Assembly (NCBI GenBank): GCA_020025515.1
Contig: JAHHRZ010000006.1
Coordinates: 1 to 64,000 of the forward strand
DNA length: 64,000 bases
From: Oscillospiraceae bacterium
GTDB lineage: Bacteria; Bacillota; Clostridia; Oscillospirales; Oscillospiraceae
Direction: 5' to 3'
Made by a program: the position numbers and the translations under genes. How positions within the stretch are numbered: position 1 is the stretch's first letter; every line of letters starts with the position of its first letter. The notes under the pieces were generated by a model. It was not told the DNA's origin. It worked only from the letters and a program-made list of their open reading frames with translations, and did no database searches. Shown here one piece after another: positions 43,276 through 50,746 of this stretch.

Positions 43276-44574
43276 TTATTCCTCCGTCTTGGCGGCAGGA
43301 GCAACGGCCACAGCAGATTCGGTAATCACCTTCACTGCCTTGCGGCTCAGCAGATCCTGCTCCATGGACTCGTTGGTCACAAAGGACTTGACCTTCTCCA
43401 GCTCCATCTTGTAAGCATCGGCCAGAGCCTGCAGCTCGGCTTCCACTTCCTCAGCAGTCACGGTGAGCTTCTCGTCCTTGACGATCTGGTCCAGTGTCAC
43501 ATTGATCTTTGCCTGCTTCTCAGCGGCGGGACGCAGAGCGTTTCTCATGGTGTTGATGTCGCCGCCCATCATCTTGGCGTACTGCTCCATGGAAATGCCG
43601 CTGTTCTGCAGCTGGAAGGCGAAGTTGTTCATCTGGCGGTCCAGTTCCTCAGAAATCATGGCCTCGGGCATATCCACGGTGGTGTTCTCGGCAGCCTTCT
43701 CCACAGCGGCGTTGGCGAAGGCGTTCTCAACGGACTTGGTCCGCTCCTCGGTCATCTTGGCGCGCAGATCGGCTCTCAGCTCTTCCAGGGTCTCGAACTC
43801 GGAGACATCCTTGGCAAACTCGTCATCCTTGGCGGGAACAATCTGCACGGTGACCTTGTTGACCTTTACATGGAACACAACAGGCTTGCCTGCCAGCTCC
43901 TTTGCGTGGTAGTCCTCGGGGAAGGAAACATCGATGTCCTTCTCCTCGCCGGCACTCATGCCCACAACCTGCTCTTCAAAGCCGGGGATGAAGGAACCGG
44001 AGCCCAGAACCAGATCAAAGTTCTCGCCCTTGCCGCCGTCAAATGCAACGCCATTGTCGAAGCCCTCAAAGTCGATGTTGGCGGTGTCGCCGTTCTCGGC
44101 AGCACGCTCCACAGTCTCGGTGCTGGCAACATTCTGAGCCATGCGGTCCAGCTCAGCTTCCACCATCTCGTCGGTGACGGAAACTTCCACCTTCTCCACT
44201 TCCAGGCCCTTGTACTGGCCCAGAGTGACCTCGGGGTACAGCTCGGTTTCCAGAACGATCTCAGCGGAGCCGTCATCATGGATGTCCAGCTTGGTGAGGC
44301 TGGGCTGACCCACAGCCTTCAGCTCCTTCTCCACAACAGCAGCCTTGTAGATCTCGGGGAAGATCTCTTCCAGGCCATCTTCAAAAAACACATGGGCGCC
44401 GTAGATGGACTCGATCAGCTTACGGGGAGCCTTGCCCTTACGGAAACCGGGCAGCTGGATATCTTTACGAGCCTTCAGGTAAGCCTGATTGGCACCCTTG
44501 TCCATGAGCTCGCTCTCGATCTCAACAGTGATCTTGGCCTTGGCGCCCATCTTTTCAATGTTCTTAACGTTCAT
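43276..44574 (-). CDS. tig: Trigger factor
   Basis: Ribosome-bound chaperone and peptidyl-prolyl isomerase, 432 residues. Domains in order: N-terminal ribosome-binding domain with the GFRKGKAP signature (44-51), an FKBP-type domain (about 150-245) and the C-terminal chaperone arms. The extreme C-terminus is Ala-rich (VAVAPAAKTEE). It is first in the tig-clpP-clpX-lon-engB block and has its own promoter. Codon choice is more biased than in neighbours, as for a highly expressed gene. Confidence 0.96.
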   Translation of the reverse strand: MNVKNIEKMGAKAKITVEIESELMDKGANQAYLKARKDIQLPGFRKGKAPRKLIESIYGAHVFFEDGLEEIFPEIYKAAVVEKELKAVGQPSLTKLDIHDDGSAEIVLETELYPEVTLGQYKGLEVEKVEVSVTDEMVEAELDRMAQNVASTETVERAAENGDTANIDFEGFDNGVAFDGGKGENFDLVLGSGSFIPGFEEQVVGMSAGEEKDIDVSFPEDYHAKELAGKPVVFHVKVNKVTVQIVPAKDDEFAKDVSEFETLEELRADLRAKMTEERTKSVENAFANAAVEKAAENTTVDMPEAMISEELDRQMNNFAFQLQNSGISMEQYAKMMGGDINTMRNALRPAAEKQAKINVTLDQIVKDEKLTVTAEEVEAELQALADAYKMELEKVKSFVTNESMEQDLLSRKAVKVITESAVAVAPAAKTEE

Positions 44575-44598
44575 GTTGTGTTATCCTCCTATATGGTC

Positions 44599-44695
44599 GG
44601 CCGCTTTGCGGCCCTCCAGTTTACAAATTTGGCAGGCCATAGGTCTGCGCCATAGGTATCCGCTTTATTCTAGCAAATATCAGCCCGATTGTCCA
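44599..44695 (-). promoter_or_regulatory. tig promoter and leader hairpin
   Basis: On the minus strand: TGGACA (44690-44695), a 17-bp spacer and TAGAAT (44667-44672). The leader of about 85 nt contains a 6-bp GGCCGC/GCGGCC hairpin with a 3-nt loop (44599-44613) just before the ribosome site, which may influence translation. Confidence 0.72.
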
Positions 44696-44703
44696 CCATT
44701 TTC

Positions 44704-45402
44704 TTACATTTCTTTCCCAAAAATCTTCACAGGGCGGAAATCTACATAGTCTGCCGCCACCAGATGGAAGTCTACATTGTCCCAAAGTCCCTCCATGGCC
44801 AGCTTGTGGCTGTCTGCGTGAAGGTGCCCGTAGTAGCAGGCCCGGACCTCATATTTTGCCAGCAGATCCAGAATTTCCTGACAAGTATAGCCCCGGTATC
44901 TGGGGGGATAGTGCAGAAAGCAGAGCTTGCGCTTATCCCCTGCCGCCTGCAGAGAGGTCTCCAGCCGCAGAAGCTCCCGGCGAAACACCTTTTCATCGTG
45001 CTGGCCGCTGCGTTCCTCTTCAAAGAACCATCCACGGGTTCCGCAGATGGCATAATCCTCATAAAAATAGCAGTTATTATTGAGAACATAGAGATTCTCA
45101 AAGCCGTTCTCTTCACAAAAACGATAGAACTTGGAAGCGGTGGTCCACCAGTAATCGTGGTTTCCCTTGAGGATGATCTTCCGGCCGGGGATCCGGGAAA
45201 TCCAGGCAAAATCCTCCTTTGCCCCCTTCAGATCCATGGCCCAGCTCAGATCTCCCACCAGAACCGTGGTGTCCTCAGGCCGGATCTGCTCCATTCCCCG
45301 CTCCAATTTTTCCATATAGCCCACCCACTTTCCGCCGAAAATGTCCATGGGCTTCTGCGCACCTAAGCTGAGGTGCAGATCTCCGATTGCGTATAATGCC
45401 AT
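44704..45402 (-). CDS. Metallophosphoesterase of unknown substrate
   Basis: A 232-residue calcineurin-like phosphoesterase. Metal motifs: GDLHLS (7-12), VGDLSWAMD (near 49), KGNHDYWW (near 79) and GHLHADSHK (near 190). The pattern fits the small cytosolic group annotated as serine/threonine phosphatase-like, whose in vivo substrate is not established. It has GGAGA upstream of the ATG and follows the threonine synthase-like gene by 18 bases, the last gene of the lepB operon. The stop lies 9 bases from the tig promoter. Confidence 0.85.
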   Translation of the reverse strand: MALYAIGDLHLSLGAQKPMDIFGGKWVGYMEKLERGMEQIRPEDTTVLVGDLSWAMDLKGAKEDFAWISRIPGRKIILKGNHDYWWTTASKFYRFCEENGFENLYVLNNNCYFYEDYAICGTRGWFFEEERSGQHDEKVFRRELLRLETSLQAAGDKRKLCFLHYPPRYRGYTCQEILDLLAKYEVRACYYGHLHADSHKLAMEGLWDNVDFHLVAADYVDFRPVKIFGKEM

Positions 45403-45420
45403 GTATTCTCCATTCTATCT

Positions 45421-46413
45421 TTAGAGCCCCGAAGGTCCCACGCCGCTTCCGTTATAAGCCCCAGGGCTTTGTTCTCCTAAAATCAGGGTGGGAGCGCTTT
45501 CTCCTCCCAGAGAGCGATAATCCATAAGGCCCCCATAGACCAGGGCCGTGTAAGGGCTCAGAAGGCAGCGTTCCGTTTCGTACAGGCCCGCCGCCAGGGT
45601 CTGTGCCCGTGAGGCGCCTGCCACACTGATATAAAATCCCTGGCGCAGACGGGCCGTTTCCTCCTCTGACAGGAAGAAGCTTCTTCTGCGGCTCTTTGCC
45701 AGATCATACTGCTGCAAGGTCTCTCTTCCCAGGGTGTGGACCATCAGCCGCCGAAGATTTTCCGGAATGGCCACATCAAACAGAGGCAGCTGCGTATGGA
45801 TCAGCGTATCATCCAGCCGGACCTCTCCCCGGTGGAACAGATCCCATAGTTTGGAATTTTCATTGCACACGCACACCATACTGCCCAGAGGAAGACCCAT
45901 TTTCCCGGCATACCAGCAGGCCAGAGGAAGGGTAAACTCCCCCGCCCCCATGGCAAGGCTCAGATTCTGCCCGGGATGGAGCCATTCCTTCTGGCAAAGG
46001 GCCCCATAGAGACCGAACACCACCGCCGTTCCCACCGCCACCCGGGGCCAGGCCCAGGGCTGTGTCAGCTGGCAGCCCATCTGCTTGCACAGAACCTGCA
46101 CAACCTCCTCATAGCTTCCGCTGACGGGCTCCCACAAAGAGGCGATGCAGCTTTTATGCCCTGCCTCCTGAAGCTGAGGCTCCGGCAAAATCCTGCCCAG
46201 AAACCATCCGTCCAGAGACACAGGGAAAAACCGGCTCAGGACCCTGCTCACCCGGTCCCAATAAGGAAGCTTTACGAGCTCTTCCAGCTCCCGGTCTGCA
46301 TACCGGGGCAGCACCATGGGGATAAATAATCCCCCGTCCTCTGCCACCGCCTGCTGCAAGGTGGACTGGGCCGTGTAGCTTCCCGTCTCCGACGCCGTGG
46401 TTACATAGAGCAT
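45421..46413 (-). CDS. Threonine synthase-like protein lacking the catalytic core
   Basis: A 330-residue homologue of threonine synthase, which is normally about 490 residues. The N-terminal part carries the family pattern EDGGLFIP (25-32), and the segment LACWYAGKMGLPLGSMVC with NENSKLWDLF matches the region after the phosphate loop. Between them, the stretch that should hold the PLP-binding lysine (HGPTxAFKD) and the SGDTG phosphate loop is missing; GNFG is replaced by GAGEF. The frame is intact, so it is not a recent pseudogene. It cannot be a normal PLP enzyme. It overlaps the dipeptidase gene by 13 bp in the lepB operon. Confidence 0.75.
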   Translation of the reverse strand: MLYVTTASETGSYTAQSTLQQAVAEDGGLFIPMVLPRYADRELEELVKLPYWDRVSRVLSRFFPVSLDGWFLGRILPEPQLQEAGHKSCIASLWEPVSGSYEEVVQVLCKQMGCQLTQPWAWPRVAVGTAVVFGLYGALCQKEWLHPGQNLSLAMGAGEFTLPLACWYAGKMGLPLGSMVCVCNENSKLWDLFHRGEVRLDDTLIHTQLPLFDVAIPENLRRLMVHTLGRETLQQYDLAKSRRRSFFLSEEETARLRQGFYISVAGASRAQTLAAGLYETERCLLSPYTALVYGGLMDYRSLGGESAPTLILGEQSPGAYNGSGVGPSGL

Positions 46414-47348
46414 AAGCCAAACATCCTTATGGCGTTGTTCCAGAACAAATCTTCTATGGTACTTTCATCCACACCGTGGCCCAGCAGAGCCTGGGCAATC
46501 TTAGGCCAGCAGTCGATGCCGGTGATGCCCTGAGGCAGGCTGTCCACACCGTCAAAGTCGCCGCCCAGCGCAATGTGCTTTTCTCCTCCCAGCTCCAGGA
46601 AATGGAGGATGTGGCGGCAGATGGTCTCCACATCCACGGTCCCCTCTCCCAGAAATGCCGGGCACAGGTTGATTCCCGCCACGCCCCCGGTCTCGCAGAT
46701 GGCCTTGAACATTTCATCGGTGAGGTTTCTGCTCACGGGGCACACCTTTCGGCTGTTGGAATGGCTGGCAGAGACGGGGCCCTGGGCAAGGTCCAGCATC
46801 TGCCAGAATGCCTTGTCGCTGAGGTGGCTCACATCCAGAGCCATGCCATAGTGCTCCGCCCGGCGGATGTACTCTTTCCCCCGGGCCGTAAGTCCCCCGC
46901 CTGTTTTGTGAGAGCCTGCCAGAGGGTTCTCTTCGTTCCAGGTCAGGGTGGTCATGCGAAAGCCCAGGTCCGCCAGTTCCTCCAGGCGGCCGGGGTCAAA
47001 GCCGATGCCCGCAGGGCCTTCCAGAGACAGGACGGCCGCAATTTTTCCGTCAGCCGTGATGGTTTCCACATCCTCCATGGTTCTGGCCTGGGCGATCTGC
47101 CCTCTGTTTTCTTCCAGTTCCTTCAGAAGGTTGGAAAGCATGGCATCAAAATAAGTCTCCGGGCTGTGAGGGCCCATGTTGAGGGTGGTAAAGAGGGCAA
47201 AGAGCTGGCAGTATTTCCGGAAGGTCTTCCCCCGCTCCAGATCCACATGGCCCGTTCTCTTTGCCAGACGCCCCACAGGCCGGCAGGTCTCTTCGCTCAG
47301 CATGGCAAGCGCTGTATCACAATGTAAATCAAATACTGGTACATTCAT
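46401..47348 (-). CDS. Membrane dipeptidase family M19
   Basis: A 315-residue zinc dipeptidase of family M19 (renal dipeptidase-like). Visible ligands and motifs: FDLHCDT (6-12), EGPAGI with the bridging glutamate near 110, the DVSHLSDKAFW region (near 178), SHSNSRKV (near 196) and GGDFDGVD (near 265). No signal peptide, so the enzyme is probably cytosolic; substrates could be wall-derived or dietary dipeptides. It overlaps yraN by 4 bp upstream and the threonine synthase-like gene by 13 bp downstream. Confidence 0.92.
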   Translation of the reverse strand: MNVPVFDLHCDTALAMLSEETCRPVGRLAKRTGHVDLERGKTFRKYCQLFALFTTLNMGPHSPETYFDAMLSNLLKELEENRGQIAQARTMEDVETITADGKIAAVLSLEGPAGIGFDPGRLEELADLGFRMTTLTWNEENPLAGSHKTGGGLTARGKEYIRRAEHYGMALDVSHLSDKAFWQMLDLAQGPVSASHSNSRKVCPVSRNLTDEMFKAICETGGVAGINLCPAFLGEGTVDVETICRHILHFLELGGEKHIALGGDFDGVDSLPQGITGIDCWPKIAQALLGHGVDESTIEDLFWNNAIRMFGLCSM

Positions 47349-47710
47349 TGAAACGCATCCTCCAAATGGTGAATTTCCGGTTTCCTGGTTTCCAGCCCCT
47401 GGGGGGCGTAAATTTCGATCACATCAAATCTAGGCTGTTTTTCCACAGGGTTCAGGCTCAGCCACAACTGGGCCGTGGTGCGGAGCCTGTCCTGCTTTTT
47501 TCGGTCAACAAACTCCATGGCAGCGGCAAATCGGTCTGATTTGCGCAGCTTCACCTCCACAAACGCAACAAACTTTCGATTTTCCACAATGAGGTCAATC
47601 TCCCCGTATCGGCACCGATAGTTACAGGCAATCAGATGATAGCCCTTTTTCCGCAGGTACTGAGCCGCCAGCTGCTCTCCCCAGGCCCCGGTGAGATTAC
47701 TTCCGGGCAT
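47345..47710 (-). CDS. yraN: YraN family (UPF0102) putative endonuclease
   Basis: A 121-residue restriction-endonuclease-like fold protein. The PD-(D/E)XK-type core is visible as GEIDLIVE and FVEVKLRK (residues 36-55). The family is near-universal and of unproven function, usually encoded beside rnhB as here. It overlaps rnhB by 14 bp and the dipeptidase gene by 4 bp. Confidence 0.93.
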   Translation of the reverse strand: MPGSNLTGAWGEQLAAQYLRKKGYHLIACNYRCRYGEIDLIVENRKFVAFVEVKLRKSDRFAAAMEFVDRKKQDRLRTTAQLWLSLNPVEKQPRFDVIEIYAPQGLETRKPEIHHLEDAFQ

Positions 47711-48323
47711 AGAACTTTTTCAGGAAGCTGTTCCGGTGGGCAGGACATGGGCCAAACTCTTCCAGAGCCCCATAGTGCCGCTTGGTGCCATAGCCCTTGT
47801 GCACTTCAAACCCATACTGGGGATATTCCTCTGCCAAACGCACCATAACGGCGTCACGGCTCACCTTTGCCAGAATAGACGCCGCAGCAACGCTGGCACT
47901 GCGGCTGTCCCCCTTCACGATCAGTTCTGTGGGTACATCCAGCCCGGGGTCCCGGTTTCCGTCCACCAGAGCCTGCTCCGGCGTTTGGGAAAGGCCCTCC
48001 ACCGCCCGATGCATGGCCCGATAGGTGGCCTGCAAAATATTGATTTCGTCGATTTCCTGTTCCGTGGCATAGGCCACGCAATAGGAAACGGCACATTCCT
48101 TAATTTTATCAAACAGCTCAAGCCGCTTTTTTTCCGTGAGCTTTTTGGAGTCATTGAGGCCGGGAAGGACGGCATCCACATCCAAATCCCGGGGCAGAAT
48201 CACAGCGGCAGCGCACACCGGCCCGGCCAGGGGGCCTCGGCCCGCCTCGTCCACGCCGCACAGGAGGGTCTTTCCTGCCTCCCAATAGGGTCTTTCATAA
48301 GCAAACAAATCCACCTGACTCAT
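47697..48323 (-). CDS. rnhB: Ribonuclease HII
   Basis: Cleaves RNA in RNA-DNA hybrids, including single ribonucleotides. The 208-residue protein has the metal-binding acidic residues in GVDEAGRGPLAG (near 23-34), LNDSKKL (near 74) and VDGNRDP (near 124). It overlaps rbgA as ATGA and yraN by 14 bp, the conserved Firmicutes order rbgA-rnhB-yraN. Confidence 0.96.
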   Translation of the reverse strand: MSQVDLFAYERPYWEAGKTLLCGVDEAGRGPLAGPVCAAAVILPRDLDVDAVLPGLNDSKKLTEKKRLELFDKIKECAVSYCVAYATEQEIDEINILQATYRAMHRAVEGLSQTPEQALVDGNRDPGLDVPTELIVKGDSRSASVAAASILAKVSRDAVMVRLAEEYPQYGFEVHKGYGTKRHYGALEEFGPCPAHRNSFLKKFYARK

Positions 48324-49186
48324 TCCTCTCCCTCCGGCATTTCCAGTGTAAAGCGGCCCAGCTTGTTGTTTCGGTATTCCTCCAGAAGGACCCGGGCCAT
48401 GCGCTCCGTGTCAATCTCTCCTCTGGAAAGGAGAAAGCCTCGTTTCTTCCCCGCAGCCTCCAGAAGCGCATAGCCGGGGGTATCAGAGGGCATGTCCCCG
48501 ATCTTATACCGCTCCTGAATGGCCTCCGGATACCGGGTCCACAGCATTTCCATCAGATGCATTGCCAGGGTCTCCACATCCAGAATATCGTCTTTTACGG
48601 CTCCCGTATAGGCCAGACGCATTCCCACTTCCTTGTCCTCAAACTTGGGCCACAGGATACCGGGGGTGTCCAGCAAAAGCAGGCTGTCATTCACCGTGAC
48701 CCACTGCTTGCCTCGGGTGACACCGGGGCGGTTCTCCGCCTTGGCACCCTTTCTGCCGGAAATTTGATTGATAAAGGTGGATTTTCCCACATTGGGGATG
48801 CCCACCACCATGATTTTCAGAGGCCGATTCTGTCCCTTTGCGGCGTAACGCTCAATCTTCTCCCGGAGAAGCTCCCGCAGGGCCGGGACAAACTGGTTGA
48901 TGCCCTTTCTGCTCTTGCAGTCCATGGCTACCACCGCCAGACCCGCCTTCTTAAAATGCTCGCTCCAAACCTTCACCGCATTGGGGTCTGCCATGTCCAT
49001 CCGGTTCAGAATGACCATCCGGGGCTTATTGCCGCAGATGGAGGCAATGTCCGGGTTTCGGCTGGAAATGGGGATTCGGGCATCCAGAATTTCACACACC
49101 GCATCCACCAGCTTGAGGTCCTGCTCCATCTGGCGGCGGGTTTTTGTCATATGTCCGGGATACCACTGAATGTTTAATTCGTCCAT
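48320..49186 (-). CDS. rbgA: Ribosome biogenesis GTPase RbgA (YlqF)
   Basis: Circularly permuted GTPase acting late in 50S assembly, 288 residues. The G motifs appear in permuted order: G4 NRMDMAD (near 60), G5 CKSRKG, then G1 GIPNVGKST (near 128) and G3 DTPGILWP (near 174). The N-terminal QWYPGHM is a family hallmark and the C-terminal domain is present. It follows lepB by 9 bases and overlaps rnhB by 4. Confidence 0.96.
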   Translation of the reverse strand: MDELNIQWYPGHMTKTRRQMEQDLKLVDAVCEILDARIPISSRNPDIASICGNKPRMVILNRMDMADPNAVKVWSEHFKKAGLAVVAMDCKSRKGINQFVPALRELLREKIERYAAKGQNRPLKIMVVGIPNVGKSTFINQISGRKGAKAENRPGVTRGKQWVTVNDSLLLLDTPGILWPKFEDKEVGMRLAYTGAVKDDILDVETLAMHLMEMLWTRYPEAIQERYKIGDMPSDTPGYALLEAAGKKRGFLLSRGEIDTERMARVLLEEYRNNKLGRFTLEMPEGEE

Positions 49187-49195
49187 GGTTCCTCC

Positions 49196-49867
49196 TTAGG
49201 ATACGGCGCCGATGCGCCCAAAGTCTCTTTTATCGTTCTTTACTTCATCGGGGCCGGGAACCATGACGCAGGTCACCTTTCCCAAAATATAGCGGGTGTC
49301 CACCTGTCCAATTTCGATCAGACGGCTGTCGGAAGAGTGATTCCGGTTGTCACCCATCAAAAATACATGGCCCTTGTCCACCGTATAGGGAAAGGTCACA
49401 CCCTGATCTCCCCAGCTGACCCGAATGGGCTCGTTGATATAAGGCTCGTCCAGGGCAACCCCGTCCACATAGACCGCACCGGTGAGGTAATCGATGTCCA
49501 CGGTCTGGCCTTCTGTGGCAATCACCCGCTTTACGATGGGTTCCTGATCGAAGGCGGGCACCAGAGCCACCACCACATCTCCGTTTTCAATCTGATCACC
49601 GTGGTAAAATACATTGCTCAGCAGCGCCACATAATCCCCATGAACCAGCGTGGGATACATGGAAGAGCCGGAAACCGTCACCACACGAAGGAAAAACACA
49701 AACACCAGCATGACCCCGGCCAGGATATACACCGCATCATGGAGATACAGATATAGATTCTGCCACAGATTCTCCGCTTTTTTCTTTGGGGCCTCCTGAT
49801 CCGGCGCCTGGGGCTCCTCCCCGGAATCCCGGCACTGATCTTCTGATTCATTGAAGTTGTGATTCAT
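49196..49867 (-). CDS. lepB: Signal peptidase I
   Basis: Membrane-bound serine protease that removes Sec signal peptides. The 223-residue protein has an acidic cytoplasmic tail, one membrane segment (about 42-63), and the Ser69/Lys113 dyad (SGSSMYPTL and IVKRVIA), then boxes D and E (GDNRNHSSDSR). I choose the ATG at 49867, with AAAGGA 9 bases upstream; earlier in-frame starts overlap the promoter area. First gene of an operon of seven genes ending with the phosphoesterase. A TATAAT on the minus strand at 49905-49910 may be its -10. Confidence 0.95.
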   Translation of the reverse strand: MNHNFNESEDQCRDSGEEPQAPDQEAPKKKAENLWQNLYLYLHDAVYILAGVMLVFVFFLRVVTVSGSSMYPTLVHGDYVALLSNVFYHGDQIENGDVVVALVPAFDQEPIVKRVIATEGQTVDIDYLTGAVYVDGVALDEPYINEPIRVSWGDQGVTFPYTVDKGHVFLMGDNRNHSSDSRLIEIGQVDTRYILGKVTCVMVPGPDEVKNDKRDFGRIGAVS

Positions 49868-49964
49868 TTTTATCATTCCTTTTGCCAAGAATTTTCCACA
49901 TATCATTATACACAAATTCTCATAGAAAAAAAGGGGTGTTCTCATTTTCTTTCCAAAAGAAAAA

Positions 49965-49989
49965 TGGACGCACCAAAAAGGTGCGTCCA
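49965..49989 (-). terminator. rplS terminator
   Basis: A 10-bp perfect stem (49965-49974 with 49980-49989) and a 5-nt loop that reads TTTTT on the minus strand; a further T-run follows (ATTTTTCTTTT). It separates rplS from lepB. Confidence 0.92.
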
Positions 49990-50002
49990 CTTGTTTGAAA
50001 AA

Positions 50003-50344
50003 TCAAACCTTTTCCTTGACCTTAGCAGCCTTGCCGAAGCGCTCACGCAGGTAGTACAGCTTTGCTCTGCGAACCTTACCGTGACGGACGGTCTCCACCT
50101 TCACGACACGGGGGCCATGAACGGGGAACACCTTCTCGCAGCCTACGCCGTAGGACACACGACGAACGGTGATGGTCTCGCCGATGCCGCCATGCTTACG
50201 GGCAATGATGGTGCCCTCGAAAATCTGAATTCTCTCACGGGTACCTTCGGTGATCTTCTGATGCACACGAACGGTATCGCCCACCTTCATCTCGGGCAGC
50301 TCGGGCTTCATGTATTGGCTTGTCAGTGCCTTCATCAAATCCAT
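50003..50344 (-). CDS. rplS: 50S ribosomal protein L19
   Basis: Ribosomal protein at the 30S-50S interface, 113 residues, standard length. Family pattern RIQIFEGTIIARKHGG and the C-terminal RAKLYYLRER are evident. The ATG at 50344 follows AAGGAGG by 8 bases. Here it is monocistronic, with its own promoter and terminator, and not joined to trmD-rimM as in many bacteria. Confidence 0.98.
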   Translation of the reverse strand: MDLMKALTSQYMKPELPEMKVGDTVRVHQKITEGTRERIQIFEGTIIARKHGGIGETITVRRVSYGVGCEKVFPVHGPRVVKVETVRHGKVRRAKLYYLRERFGKAAKVKEKV

Positions 50345-50422
50345 GTTTACGTCCTCCTTCAATTTAGGCGTTCGTGACCGTGTGACGCACGGCAGAGGAC
50401 ACACCTGTTTTCAGACCGATTC

Positions 50423-50451
50423 ATTCTAACACACTTTCTTCAAAATTGCAA
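50423..50451 (-). promoter_or_regulatory. rplS promoter
   Basis: On the minus strand: TTGCAA (50446-50451), a 17-bp spacer and TAGAAT (50423-50428). The predicted leader of about 70 nt contains a small CCGTG/CACGG hairpin and might hold the Firmicutes L19 leader, but I could not confirm its structure. The gene-free stretch 50452-50690 beyond it shows no gene or clear signal. Confidence 0.75.
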
Positions 50452-50690
50452 TAGGTTTTTTCTGTTTTTTCCTGTATTTTTGAATTTCAGGTGATCTATT
50501 CACAAAAAAGGAAGAAACAGGCTCCATCTCCCCGCCCTTTTTCATAACACCGGGACGCAGTGCCGCCACCGATTCCCGGGAGGGATTTTCCGGGGATTGT
50601 AGATTTTTGTTGTTTTTGCGCAATTCGTCGCTTTTTGAACGGAAAATGGGCATCCTTTTTTCAGATGGGTCTTTGGCCCTTTCGTCTGTC

Positions 50691-50719
50691 TTGACCATGG
50701 GGATTCTTTGGAGTATAAT
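50691..50719 (+). promoter_or_regulatory. dnaG promoter
   Basis: TTGACC (50691-50696), a 17-bp spacer and a perfect TATAAT (50714-50719), 27 bases ahead of the dnaG ATG. It probably drives dnaG and both sigma-type genes. Confidence 0.85.
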
Positions 50720-50746
50720 GAGGAAAAAGAAGAAGGAGGGAGGACC

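Noticed and set aside
45421..46413. Reading the threonine synthase-like gene as a frameshifted normal thrC
   Set aside because: The missing motifs do not appear in the other frames, and the frame is continuous with overlaps to both neighbours.
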